A stretch of 64,000 nt of DNA. Source: Marinobacterium iners. Lineage in GTDB: Bacteria > Pseudomonadota > Gammaproteobacteria > Pseudomonadales > Balneatricaceae. Positions 29,366 through 37,594 of the stretch are shown here, piece by piece (the stretch's first letter is position 1; each line of letters starts with the position of its first letter). The notes under the pieces are model-generated. The model did no database searches. It was not told the DNA's origin and was given only the letters and a program-made list of their open reading frames with translations. A program made the position numbers and the translations under genes. The stretch spans positions 186,001 to 250,000 of the forward strand of contig NZ_CP022297.1 of assembly GCF_017310015.1 (NCBI RefSeq), read 5' to 3'.

Positions 29366-30721
29366 TCAGTTTGAATAGGCCATGGAAGGCAGCCAGGTCA
29401 CGATCTGCTGCCAGTAGAAAACGATCGACAGTCCTACCAATTGCAGTGCGATAAAGGGTAGTACGCCACGGTAGATGGTGCCGACGGTGATTCCCTCGGG
29501 GGCCACGCCTTTCATGTAAAACAGGGCGAAACCCACCGGCGGGGTCAGGAACGACGTCTGCAGGCAGACAGCGAACAGGATGGTGAACCAGACCAGATCG
29601 AAACCGAGGCCGGACACCACCGGGGCCACCAGCGGCAGGATGATCAGGGTCAGCTCGATCCAGTCGAGGAAGAAGCCGAGTACGAAGGTCACCAGCAGAA
29701 TGCAGATCACGATGCCGGTGGGGCTGAACGGCAGACCGGTCAGCGCCGATTCGATCAGCTCGTCACCACCCAGGCCGCGAAGTACCAGCGAGAATGCCGT
29801 CGCACCGAGCAATAGAGCGAAGATGAACGCTGTGGTCTTGGTGGTCTCGCGGCAGACTTCATAGAGCACCTGCAGGTTGACGCGCTTCTTGATTACTGCC
29901 AGCAGGGTTGCACCGGCGGCACCGACGCCGGACGCCTCGGTGGGGGTGGCGATACCGGCGAAGATGGAACCCAGCACCGCCAGGATCAGACCGGCAGCAG
30001 GCAATACGGTGACAAACACCTTTGCAACCAGCAGCGGCGTCACCGGCTCTGCGTCGTCCGGGGCTGGCGCGGCCTGGGGACGCAGAAGTCCCACGGCAAA
30101 GATGTAACCGATATAGAGCGCGGCGAGCAGCAGACCCGGAAAGAGTGCGCCGAGGAAAAGGTCACCCACCGGCACGCCCAGCCGGTCGCCCATCATCACC
30201 AACATGATACTGGGCGGAATCAGAATGCCCAGGGTACCGGTGGAGCAGACAGTGCCGCAGGCCAGTTCGTGGCTGTAGCCCTGACGCATCATCATCGGGA
30301 TGCCGAGCAGCGCCAGCAACACCACGGACGCACCGATAATGCCGGTAGAGGCCGCCAATAACAGCCCGACGAAGGTGACAGTGATCGCCAGCCCGCCGCG
30401 GACGCGACCGAACAGGCGCACCAGGTTGGTCATCAGGTCTTCGGCGATACCGGAGCGGTCCAGCATCAGGCCCATGAAGACAAACATCGGCAGGGCGACC
30501 AGCACCCAGTTGGTCATTACGTTCCAGATGCGGGGTACGGTGATTGAAACGTATTCCCAGTCGATGCCGATCCAGGCGTCCCACATCTGGTCGGCCATCA
30601 TGGAGATAATGGCAAAGATCAGTGCCACGCCGCCCAGTACCCAGGCAACCGGGAAACCGGTGAACAGCAGCACAATAAAGCTGGCGAACATGGTGATGGC
30701 GAGAATTTCATTAATTTCCAC
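29366..30721 (-). CDS. dctM: TRAP transporter large permease (DctM family)
   Basis: Inner-membrane ion-coupled permease of 451 residues with 12 or more hydrophobic segments; characteristic stretches include ALPMFVFMGLMLDRSGIAED, ASTGIIGASVVLLALLGIP and GTLGILIPPSIMLVMMG. The start is a GTG at 30721 with AGGAG seven bases upstream, overlapping the dctQ end by 11 bases. The open frame extends further upstream inside dctQ but is discounted. Confidence 0.94.
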   Translation of the reverse strand: MEINEILAITMFASFIVLLFTGFPVAWVLGGVALIFAIISMMADQMWDAWIGIDWEYVSITVPRIWNVMTNWVLVALPMFVFMGLMLDRSGIAEDLMTNLVRLFGRVRGGLAITVTFVGLLLAASTGIIGASVVLLALLGIPMMMRQGYSHELACGTVCSTGTLGILIPPSIMLVMMGDRLGVPVGDLFLGALFPGLLLAALYIGYIFAVGLLRPQAAPAPDDAEPVTPLLVAKVFVTVLPAAGLILAVLGSIFAGIATPTEASGVGAAGATLLAVIKKRVNLQVLYEVCRETTKTTAFIFALLLGATAFSLVLRGLGGDELIESALTGLPFSPTGIVICILLVTFVLGFFLDWIELTLIILPLVAPVVSGLGFDLVWFTILFAVCLQTSFLTPPVGFALFYMKGVAPEGITVGTIYRGVLPFIALQLVGLSIVFYWQQIVTWLPSMAYSN

Positions 30722-31349
30722 GGGCTTTCTCCTCGCTGATTCGTATTGTCCGGGGGAAACCGAACAGTAGCGCGCAGACACGGCTCAGGCGTGACAGCAT
30801 GGCAAGCAGCAGCAGCGCAAAGCCGAGCACCAGTACCGCCTTGATCGCCCAGCGGTAGGGCAGCCCGCCCGGTGCCATGGAAATTTCGCTCATCTCGAAG
30901 GAGTACTGCACAAAGGGGATGGTGTACCAGAGTACGACCAGGGCAAAGGGCAGCAACAGGAACAGGATGCCGAGCAGCTCTATAACAGCCTGGGTCTTCA
31001 GACCAAGGCGTTCATGCAACAGGTCCACCCTGACGTGGTCATCGAGCACATAGCAGAAGGAGAGGCCGACCAGCCAGCCGATGGAGTAAAGGTGCCACTG
31101 CAGCTCCTCCAGCTCGATATGGCCCTCACCGAAGGCGTAGCGCAGCACCACGTTGATCATGATGACCAACATAAGCAGTGGCCAGCTCCAGTGAGCGATG
31201 GCTGAGATTGTGCCTATAACCGCGTCGAAGCTGCGTGACAGACGTGTATGGGGCAGCTCGGTGTGATGGATCAGCTGTTCCATGTCGAAGTTGTCAGGGC
31301 TTGGTGCCTCGTCGGCGTAGACCGGGGCAGGTGTTGTCAGTTGATTCAT
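30711..31349 (-). CDS. dctQ: TRAP transporter small permease (DctQ family)
   Basis: Four-helix membrane subunit of 212 residues that joins DctM in the TRAP complex. Helices lie near 55-72, 88-108, 130-155 and 170-190. An unusually long acidic cytoplasmic head (about 45 residues, PSPDNFDMEQLIHHTELP) precedes the first helix. A GGAG ribosome site lies eight bases before the ATG. Confidence 0.9.
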   Translation of the reverse strand: MNQLTTPAPVYADEAPSPDNFDMEQLIHHTELPHTRLSRSFDAVIGTISAIAHWSWPLLMLVIMINVVLRYAFGEGHIELEELQWHLYSIGWLVGLSFCYVLDDHVRVDLLHERLGLKTQAVIELLGILFLLLPFALVVLWYTIPFVQYSFEMSEISMAPGGLPYRWAIKAVLVLGFALLLLAMLSRLSRVCALLFGFPRTIRISEEKARGN

Positions 31350-31387
31350 GTCTGGACTCCGGTGATACCTGAACAGTAGGAAGGGAC

Positions 31388-31402
31388 GGGCGGCTCCCGC
31401 CC
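31388..31402 (-). promoter_or_regulatory. GC-rich hairpin between dctP and dctQ
   Basis: Stem GGGCGG-CTC-CCGCCC within the 77-base gap, extendable with small bulges. It has no T-run. In binding-protein transporter operons such intergenic hairpins commonly protect the binding-protein mRNA, giving more DctP than permease; that role is inferred here. Confidence 0.55.
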
Positions 31403-31426
31403 CTTCGCTGGCAATTCAGCAGCGCC

Positions 31427-32491
31427 TTACAGCGATCCCAGCTCTTTCCACTGGTCGTATCCCTGACGGAAGTCCTGAATCGAGGTATACACCTCCTTGA
31501 ACATCGGGTCGGTGCTCGAAGTTTCCTGCATCACTTCGTTGGTGGCGTTTTCCAGTGCCTCCATCAGTGCAGGGCTCAAGCGGTGCGGTGTTACACCCTT
31601 GGCGCCGAAGCCTGCCAGTTTTTCGCCCTGCAGAGATTCGCTGTAGGCCAGGCCGCGGAAAGTGGCGGCGGTACAGGCGGTCTCGATCAGGGTCTGGTTC
31701 TGTTTGCTCAGGCCGTTCCAGACATCGGTGTTGACCACCAGATGGGACGCGGTAAACGGCTGGTGCCAGCCCGGGAAGTAGTTGTGTTTGGCGACCTTGT
31801 CAAAACCGAGCATCTCGTCGATCGCCGGCGTGGCGAATTCGGTGGCGTCGATGGCACCTTTTTCCAATGCCGGGAAAATTTCACCGCCAGGGATGACCGT
31901 GACCGAGGCGCCCAGTTTCTGCAGTACCTTGCCGCCGATACCTGCAAAACGGATCTTCAGGCCCTGGAGATCTTCTGGCGTATTGATCTCCTTGCGAAAC
32001 CAGCCAGCTGTTTCAGCACCAGTGATGGAGCAAAGGATCGGATGGATGTTATGCGGGGCGTAAAGCTTTTCGGCCAGCTGATGACCACCGCCTTCGTACC
32101 ACCAGGCGCTGTAGCCCATAGGATCCATGCCGAAAGGCACGGCGGCAAACAGAGCGGCGGCTGGCATCTTGCCCTGATCGTAGGCCAACCAGGCGAAACC
32201 GGCGGGAATCTGTTTGTTCTTGACCGCTTCGGTGATTTGAAAGGACGGCACGATTTTGCCCGGCTCGTATACCTTGATCTGGGCTTCTCCGCCACTGGCT
32301 TCCTTCAGGGACTCCTCGACCAAGCGAATGGGGTTGCCTAAACCCGGCCAGTTAGTATTGAACACCGCCTGAACTTTCCAGCGCACCTGGTCGTCGGCGG
32401 CCTGAATGGCGGTACTGAAACTGGACGCCAGCACGGCGCCGGTCAGCAGGGCGAGTGAGTGTTTGGTCAGGGAGCGTGTGAACGGTTTCAT
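31427..32491 (-). CDS. dctP: TRAP transporter periplasmic substrate-binding protein (TakP-like)
   Basis: Periplasmic receptor of 354 residues with a signal peptide ending STAIQA (cut after about 31). The body matches the TakP/keto-acid branch: WKVQAVFNTNWPG, GWFRKEINTPEDLQGLKIR with the carboxylate-binding Arg, IPGGEIFPALEKGAIDATE and FDKVAKHNYFPGW. A small organic acid ligand is therefore expected; the exact compound is unknown. It has a strong AAGGAA ribosome site and is the first gene after the promoter with two flanking palindromes. Confidence 0.93.
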   Translation of the reverse strand: MKPFTRSLTKHSLALLTGAVLASSFSTAIQAADDQVRWKVQAVFNTNWPGLGNPIRLVEESLKEASGGEAQIKVYEPGKIVPSFQITEAVKNKQIPAGFAWLAYDQGKMPAAALFAAVPFGMDPMGYSAWWYEGGGHQLAEKLYAPHNIHPILCSITGAETAGWFRKEINTPEDLQGLKIRFAGIGGKVLQKLGASVTVIPGGEIFPALEKGAIDATEFATPAIDEMLGFDKVAKHNYFPGWHQPFTASHLVVNTDVWNGLSKQNQTLIETACTAATFRGLAYSESLQGEKLAGFGAKGVTPHRLSPALMEALENATNEVMQETSSTDPMFKEVYTSIQDFRQGYDQWKELGSL

Positions 32492-32513
32492 ATCAGTTCC
32501 TTTTTGTTATTTT

Positions 32514-32583
32514 GAGACTATAAGTCTCGTTATTTATGATATTGCCTTGAGGTTATGTCAATTAAAATGAGATTTAAAGTCTC
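32514..32583 (-). promoter_or_regulatory. dctP promoter flanked by paired palindromic operators
   Basis: Site 1 is GAGACT-ATA-AGTCTC (32514-32528, perfect) and site 2 is GAGATT-TAA-AGTCTC (32569-32583, one mismatch), centres 55 bp apart. Between them on the minus strand a consensus -35 TTGACA (32561-32556) stands 17 bp from CATAAA (32538-32533). Site 1 would cover the start point and site 2 lies just upstream of the -35. A further palindrome AATACT-AA-AGTATT (32589-32602) adjoins site 2. The IclR-family regulator at 25645 is the likely ligand (inference). Confidence 0.75.
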
Positions 32584-32742
32584 AAAATAATACTAAAGTA
32601 TTGTGGTTGGGTGGTTTTGGCTGGCCAGCAACCGGAATCGGTATTGACCATGCTGTTGGTCGGAAAGGGCTGTATAATCAACTCATCGACATTCACCGGT
32701 CCGCTTGTTTGGGCCGATTCAGCGTCAGCGAGGTAGAGGTGT

Positions 32743-34140
32743 ATGAGCAAAGAGACCAATCAGCAGTGGGGCGGCCGCTTCAGTGAGCCAACCGATGCAT
32801 TCGTCGCCCGTTTCACCGCTTCGGTTGATTTCGACAAGCGTCTTTATCGGCACGATATCCAGGGCTCAGTGGCGCACGCACGTATGCTGGCGAAGGTGGG
32901 GGTGCTGACCGAGGAAGAACGTGACGCAATCATCCGTGGCCTGGGCGAGATCCGGGTCGAGATTGAGCGTGGCGAGTTCGAGTGGTCGGTGGAGCTGGAA
33001 GATGTTCATATGAACATCGAGGCTGCACTGACGAAGAAGATCGGCATCACCGGCAAGAAACTGCATACCGGTCGTTCGCGCAATGACCAGGTCGCCACTG
33101 ACATCCGTCTCTACATGCGCGACGAGATCGACCTGATTCTGGCCGAGGTCAGCCGCCTGCAGCAAGGACTGCTGAATCTGGCCGAGCAGGAAGCCGATAC
33201 CATCATGCCCGGCTTCACGCACCTTCAAACCGCCCAGCCGGTTACCTTCGGCCATCATCTGCTGGCCTGGTTCGAGATGCTGAGCCGTGACTATGAGCGC
33301 TTTGCCGACTGCCGCAAGCGCGTCAACATCATGCCGCTGGGGGCCGCGGCTCTGGCCGGTACAACTTATCCGATTGACCGACACTACACCGCCGAACTGC
33401 TGCAGTTTGATGCTCCGGCGGGCAATTCCCTGGATGCAGTGTCCGATCGTGATTTCGGCATCGAGTTCTGCGCTGCTGCCAGCCTGCTGCTGATGCACAT
33501 GACCCGGATGTCGGAGGAGTTGGTACTCTGGACATCGGCCCAGTTCAACTTTATCAACCTGCCTGACCGTTTCTGCACCGGCTCTTCCATCATGCCGCAG
33601 AAAAAGAATCCGGACGTGCCTGAGCTGGTACGAGGCAAGAGCGGCCGCGTTTACGGCCACCTGATCTCACTGCTGACGCTGATGAAGTCCCAGCCGCTGG
33701 CGTACAACAAGGACAATCAGGAAGACAAGGAGCCGCTGTTTGACGCTGTGGACACGGTGAAGGGCTGCCTGCGTGCCTTTGGTGACATGGTGCCGGCTAT
33801 CGAGTCGCGTAAGGATCAGATGCGTGAAGCGGCGCGCCGTGGTTTCTCCACCGCTACCGATCTGGCCGACTATCTGGTTCGCAAGGGCGTGGCCTTCCGT
33901 GATGCCCACGAAATTGTCGGGCTGTCCGTCGCCTACGGCATCAAGACCGGCAAGGACCTGTCCGACATGACACTGGAAGAACTACAGCAGTTCTCCGATG
34001 TGATCGCCGATGATGTGTTTGCAGTGCTGACGCTGGAAGGATCGGTGGCGGCGCGTAACCACATTGGTGGCACGGCACCGGATCAGGTGCGGGCAGCGGT
34101 GATTCGCGGTCGTGACCTGTTGGCGGCGCGTGCCGACTGA
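32743..34140 (+). CDS. argH: Argininosuccinate lyase
   Basis: Last step of arginine synthesis: argininosuccinate to arginine and fumarate. The 465 residues carry WGGRFSEPTDAFVARF at the start, TGRSRNDQVATD at 109-120, His160 in PGFTHLQTAQP and the superfamily signature GSSIMPQKKNP at 280-290 with the catalytic Ser loop. It is divergent from the TRAP operon. A -10 TATAAT is at 32673-32678, with TTGACC at 32644 too far away for an ideal -35. Confidence 0.97.
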   Translation: MSKETNQQWGGRFSEPTDAFVARFTASVDFDKRLYRHDIQGSVAHARMLAKVGVLTEEERDAIIRGLGEIRVEIERGEFEWSVELEDVHMNIEAALTKKIGITGKKLHTGRSRNDQVATDIRLYMRDEIDLILAEVSRLQQGLLNLAEQEADTIMPGFTHLQTAQPVTFGHHLLAWFEMLSRDYERFADCRKRVNIMPLGAAALAGTTYPIDRHYTAELLQFDAPAGNSLDAVSDRDFGIEFCAAASLLLMHMTRMSEELVLWTSAQFNFINLPDRFCTGSSIMPQKKNPDVPELVRGKSGRVYGHLISLLTLMKSQPLAYNKDNQEDKEPLFDAVDTVKGCLRAFGDMVPAIESRKDQMREAARRGFSTATDLADYLVRKGVAFRDAHEIVGLSVAYGIKTGKDLSDMTLEELQQFSDVIADDVFAVLTLEGSVAARNHIGGTAPDQVRAAVIRGRDLLAARAD

Positions 34141-34159
34141 AAATGACGCGGTGGTCGAA

Positions 34160-34180
34160 GAGCCGCCAGTTTGGTGGCTC
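34160..34180. terminator. Probable hairpin terminator after argH
   Basis: Stem GAGCCGCCA / TGGTGGCTC with one G-T wobble and a three-base loop, 20 bases after argH and 18 before the convergent gcvR end. The T-run is poor, so strength is doubtful. Confidence 0.5.
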
Positions 34181-34197
34181 CAGTCTTGGTTTTGCTG

Positions 34198-34713
34198 TCA
34201 GCGCAGGGTGATGTCCACCATCAGATCACCGGCGATCGCTTCCAGTGCCTGCTGCAGATCATCCGGATCCAGGTCTGCCGGGGCCAACAGTTCTGCCTCG
34301 GCCTTGAACAGCTCTTCCGCCGACATTGAGCCAGAGGTCAGCTCGGTGCTCAATCGTTCTACATTGATGTGTCGTGCGGCCAGTGCCTGTGAAATCTCGC
34401 GCACAATACCCGGTTTGTCATGCCCCACCAGCTCCAGTGTCATCGGCTGCATCTCGGCTACGGGTGGGGCGTCTTCGCTGCGCTCCGCCGTGACTCTGAG
34501 TCCCTGTGTTTGCAGCGCTTCCAGTGCGCTGATCAGTGCCTCGGCCTGTTCGTTGGGCACTTGAGTGATCAGAATGCCGGCGAACTTGCCACCCAGGCGT
34601 GACATGCCCGACTCCAGCCAGTTACCCTGATGCTCGGCAATGGTGCGGGACAGCAGTCCGACCAGCCCCGGCTTATCCGGTCCGATGACCGTAAGAACCA
34701 ATGATGTCAGCAT
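34198..34713 (-). CDS. gcvR: Glycine cleavage system repressor, two ACT domains
   Basis: Protein of 171 residues with two ACT modules, each opening with the same motif: VIGPDKPGLVGLLSRTIAEH and LVGHDKPGIVREISQALAAR. In E. coli GcvR binds glycine and antagonises GcvA at the gcv promoter. The start at 34713 (MLTSLVLTVIG) follows AAAGG; an in-frame ATG at 34746 has only a close AGG. It is unlinked to gcvT/gcvH, which lie 8 kb away. No gcvA is seen. Confidence 0.85.
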   Translation of the reverse strand: MLTSLVLTVIGPDKPGLVGLLSRTIAEHQGNWLESGMSRLGGKFAGILITQVPNEQAEALISALEALQTQGLRVTAERSEDAPPVAEMQPMTLELVGHDKPGIVREISQALAARHINVERLSTELTSGSMSAEELFKAEAELLAPADLDPDDLQQALEAIAGDLMVDITLR

Positions 34714-34783
34714 TATATGCAGCCTTTGTTGGTAATGGTTGAGCAACCTGTGTTGCCGTCTCTTGTAGGGGAATGTATATCAG

Positions 34784-35692
34784 ATGCAGCCGATAATCAT
34801 CGCCCTCTGGCCTGTTTTTGCGCTCCTGCTGCTCGGCTTTCTGGCTCGTCGCAGTGGATTTCCAGGTGAAGGTTTCTGGCAGCCGGCAGAAAAGGCGACC
34901 TATTATGTGCTGTTTCCGGCTTTGCTGGTGGAGCGTCTGGCCAATGCCCAGCTGGCAGGTGACGACTCCATTCGGCTGGCGGCACTGGTTGTGGTTGTGT
35001 TGGTTATGGCCGCTCTGTTCTGTTGTGCCTGCAAACCGCTGTTGCGTCTGACGGTACCTGCCTTCACCTCTTTTTTTCAGGGCAGTGTACGCTTCAATAC
35101 CTATGTTGCGCTTGCTGTCACTGCGGCGCTGCACGGGTCAGAGGGCATCGTGCTGGCGGCGGTGATAACGGCCGTGATGATTCCGCTGCTGAACCTGTTC
35201 AGCGTCCTGGCTTTTGCACTGACTTCCGAGCAGGCGTTTTCGCCGCGTCAACTGCTGATGACACTGGCTCGAAATCCGTTGATTCTGGCTTGTCTGCTGG
35301 GTATTGCGTTGAGCCTTTCGGGCGCTGCTTTGCCTTTGGGTGTAACTTCGGTGCTGGAGCTGTTGGGGCGTATGGCGTTGCCAATGGGGCTGCTGGCGGT
35401 GGGAGCCGGATTGGACTTGCGGGCCTTGCGTGGCGGCGGCAGGGCACTGGTCGCGGCCAGTCTGATCAAGCTTCTGTTTTTGCCGCTGCTGGCGTTTGCG
35501 CTGGCCGGGTTGTGGCAGCTGGACCTGCTGACAACCAGTGTAGTAGTGATATTTGCGGCCGTACCGACGGCCACTTCGGCCTATATTCTGGCCCGGCAGA
35601 TGGGCGGTGATGCCGAGTTGATGGCGGGCATCATTACGGCACAGACGATGATTTCAATGCTGACGCTGCCCGTAGTTTTGATTCTTCTTTAA
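34784..35692 (+). CDS. AEC-family (auxin efflux carrier-like) transporter
   Basis: Inner-membrane carrier of 302 residues with about ten hydrophobic helices in two five-helix halves; the second half begins NPLILACLLGIALSLSG and contains ALPMGLLAVGAGLDL. AEC proteins move organic acids or amino acids (for example malate or malonate); the substrate here is not identifiable. It stands alone, divergent from gcvR. Confidence 0.88.
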   Translation: MQPIIIALWPVFALLLLGFLARRSGFPGEGFWQPAEKATYYVLFPALLVERLANAQLAGDDSIRLAALVVVVLVMAALFCCACKPLLRLTVPAFTSFFQGSVRFNTYVALAVTAALHGSEGIVLAAVITAVMIPLLNLFSVLAFALTSEQAFSPRQLLMTLARNPLILACLLGIALSLSGAALPLGVTSVLELLGRMALPMGLLAVGAGLDLRALRGGGRALVAASLIKLLFLPLLAFALAGLWQLDLLTTSVVVIFAAVPTATSAYILARQMGGDAELMAGIITAQTMISMLTLPVVLILL

Positions 35693-35800
35693 AAGTGTCG
35701 CCAAAAAAATACCTTATTTCATCCATTTTTCGGCACGTTTGGCGACATATCCCTGAAGATATAAAAAATAGAGGTTAAAATCCGGAAAAGTGCCGCCAAA
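35691..35800. repeat. Three copies of a GTGTCGCCAAA-like motif
   Basis: Copy 1 AAAAGTGTCGCCAAA (35691-35705) and copy 3 AAAAGTGCCGCCAAA (35786-35800) are direct repeats with one mismatch. Copy 2, TTTGGCGACA (35738-35747), is the exact inverse of the core of copy 1. Spacing between copy starts is near 45 bp (about four helical turns). The block begins at the AEC stop and precedes a small membrane-protein gene. An operator cluster is the simplest reading; no known regulator consensus is recognised. Confidence 0.6.
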
Positions 35801-35906
35801 GGGGTTGAAAAAAAAGCTGCGTGTGAAAGACTAGCGTTTGTCACATGATTATGCTGACACTTAAAGCATAACTTTAACTGCAACCATCGGATAACTGCTG
35901 ACGATC

Positions 35907-36032
35907 ATGAATAAAAGCCCGGATCTGGTATTGGTACTCGTGATTGTGTTCATAGTAGGTGCCGTAATGACTGGCATCTCACAGAGCGATCTCCAACTGG
36001 CCACCATGGTGCAGCAGGTTTTCAACAGTTGA
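35907..36032 (+). CDS. Small single-pass membrane protein, 41 residues
   Basis: Complete short frame from ATG to TGA. The head is MNKSPD, followed by a single hydrophobic helix LVLVLVIVFIVGAVMTGI and a polar tail SQSDLQLATMVQQVFNS. No strong ribosome site is visible, which lowers confidence, but the helix-plus-tail layout is protein-like. It overlaps the end of ygfA on the other strand by 11 bases. Upstream lie the repeated motif at 35691-35800 and a TTATGCT/AGCATAA dyad (35849-35871). Family and function are not recognised. Confidence 0.5.
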   Translation: MNKSPDLVLVLVIVFIVGAVMTGISQSDLQLATMVQQVFNS

Positions 36033-36615
36033 TGGCGTAAACCCGCGAGTCTGTCGCGATCGCGTCCAGCGGAACGTCCCACCTTTCTATCGGTAGCTGA
36101 TTCACTCGTTGCAACTCGTGTGCAAGCCCCACCAGTTTTGGTCCGCGCATGCCATTGCCCTTCAGGCGGAAGGCAAACGTCCGGTCATAATAGCCTCCTC
36201 CCATGCCCATACGGCCACCATCGGCTGAAAACGCCACTAGCGGCAGCAGTACCAGATCCAGTGCCACAGCAGGGCGAACAGGCTTGCCCTGAAGTACAGG
36301 CTCCAGAATACGGTAGCGATTGAGCTGCATCCGGGTCGTTGTGGCGTAGGGGGTAAACCAGAGTCGGTTGTGCCGGATCGGGTGCAGTACCGGTAGATAG
36401 AGCGTTTTGCCAAGCGTGCGGCAAAGGGTTATCAGTGGTCGGGTATCGATTTCGCCATCGTTGGGCAGATAGATTGCCACATGGCGAGCCTTGGCAAACC
36501 AGAGTTGTCGGGCGAGGTTTCGAGCAAGGCAGCGACCGGCTGTGCGCTGTTGCTGGGGGGTAAGTGCCCGTCTTCGGGCCCGCATTTCGCGGCGGAGTGT
36601 TTTGCGATCCTGCAT
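36022..36615 (-). CDS. ygfA: 5-formyltetrahydrofolate cyclo-ligase
   Basis: ATP-dependent enzyme of 197 residues converting 5-formyl-THF to 5,10-methenyl-THF. It has the N-terminal basic helix KTLRREMRARRRAL, LPNDGEIDTRPLI and the ATP-binding signature GGRMGMGGGYYDRTFAFR. As in E. coli it directly follows the 6S RNA gene; the ATG lies 10 bases past the predicted RNA 3' end and the only purine-rich site (GGAAG) is inside the 6S sequence. Confidence 0.95.
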   Translation of the reverse strand: MQDRKTLRREMRARRRALTPQQQRTAGRCLARNLARQLWFAKARHVAIYLPNDGEIDTRPLITLCRTLGKTLYLPVLHPIRHNRLWFTPYATTTRMQLNRYRILEPVLQGKPVRPAVALDLVLLPLVAFSADGGRMGMGGGYYDRTFAFRLKGNGMRGPKLVGLAHELQRVNQLPIERWDVPLDAIATDSRVYAINC

Positions 36616-36624
36616 GATGTAAAA

Positions 36625-36803
36625 GGCTTCCCGGAGTGCCGGTGTCGGTCGTGGCCCTGAACCCTAAGGTTCAGAGTGGAAGCGCTTACTGATATATCAG
36701 GCTTTCCGTCAAGCGGACATGCTCACAATACCAGTTGAGCGCTGCCGGGGTATTGCTTATCGGCTCGAGGGACTTGACCGACTGTCGAACACTCCAGGAA
36801 CCT
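36625..36803 (-). ncRNA. ssrS: 6S RNA
   Basis: Regulatory RNA of about 179 nucleotides that binds and sequesters the housekeeping RNA polymerase holoenzyme. It lies in the conserved zapA-ssrS-ygfA slot. The 5' end GGTTCCTGGAGTG pairs with the 3' end CACTCCGGGAAGCC to close the long stem. GTTCGACAGTCGGTC and GACCGACACCGG form the next helix, then a large central bubble and the apical stem. A consensus -10 TATAAT (36815-36810) places the start near 36803. The ends are estimates. Confidence 0.9.
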
Positions 36804-36896
36804 GATTTCATTATACGCGTGCTTGTCTGAATGTCAGCTCTTGTAATTCTTTCTGCTTCTGCTAAGGATGCTTAAAATTATGAAAATAAAGTGTTT

Positions 36897-37223
36897 TCAG
36901 GATGATGAAGAGTTTTCATTCGCTTTGGAGGTGTTGTTGCGTGCCAGGCTCTGGTCAATTTTCTGCCCCAATCGGCGCAGGTTGACCTCTACTGCCTGAC
37001 GCTGTTCCTCTCGGCTTTTGATCAGCTCGTGCGACATATTCAATGCGGCCATAACAGCGATCCGCTCAAGGCCGATGATCTTGCCTGAGTGACGTATATC
37101 GAGCATTTTCTGGTTCAGGTAGTCGGCAGAGGCCAGTAACTCCGCTTCGGCTCCGTCCGGGCAGCTGATGGTATATTCCTTGTCGAGCAACTTGACGGTG
37201 ACAGTGCGTGCGTCTGCGCTCAT
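36897..37223 (-). CDS. zapA: Cell division protein ZapA
   Basis: Small FtsZ-ring stabiliser of 108 residues. The N-terminal domain has VTVKLLDKEYTISCPDG and LLASADYLNQKMLDIR. A C-terminal coiled coil (ERIAVMAALNMSHELIKSRE) mediates tetramerisation, and a Ser-rich tail follows. Its start overlaps the ZapB-like gene by four bases. 6S RNA follows downstream. Confidence 0.94.
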   Translation of the reverse strand: MSADARTVTVKLLDKEYTISCPDGAEAELLASADYLNQKMLDIRHSGKIIGLERIAVMAALNMSHELIKSREEQRQAVEVNLRRLGQKIDQSLARNNTSKANENSSSS

Positions 37224-37429
37224 GAGTTCTGCTCCAGTGCCTTGAGTCGCTGTATCATGCCTTCAACCTTGCTGCGGGTCTGGTCATTCAGCTGGATCAA
37301 TTGAGCACGTTCTTCGCGCAGACGGGTGTCCTGTTCGCGCAGCGTGCTGTTTTCAAGCTCAAGCTGTTCTACCCGCGCAAGCAGCAGGTCAATCTTGTGT
37401 TCCAGTGCGTTGAAATAATGTTCGGTCAT
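37220..37429 (-). CDS. ZapB-like coiled-coil protein (TIGR02449 type)
   Basis: A 69-residue, almost entirely coiled-coil protein (ALEHKIDLLLARVEQLELE, then TLREQDTRLREERAQL and KVEGMIQRLKALEQ). Position directly upstream of and coupled to zapA is typical of this division-associated family. The start at 37429 (MTEHYFNALEHK) is preferred over 37495 because the coiled coil begins there. A direct division role is inferred. Confidence 0.85.
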   Translation of the reverse strand: MTEHYFNALEHKIDLLLARVEQLELENSTLREQDTRLREERAQLIQLNDQTRSKVEGMIQRLKALEQNS

Positions 37430-37594
37430 GCCAGGCCCCATGCAGTATGCGCTGACTATAAACAGCCGTTGCGACAGGGTCAATCTGACACGCATGGCCC
37501 TGTATAGGGCTAAATGCTAGCATAGAGATCAATGCAGTGCCGGCCCTCTCCGGATACCCTCTGTAAAAACATGACCCGAACCGGATAGATCAAT

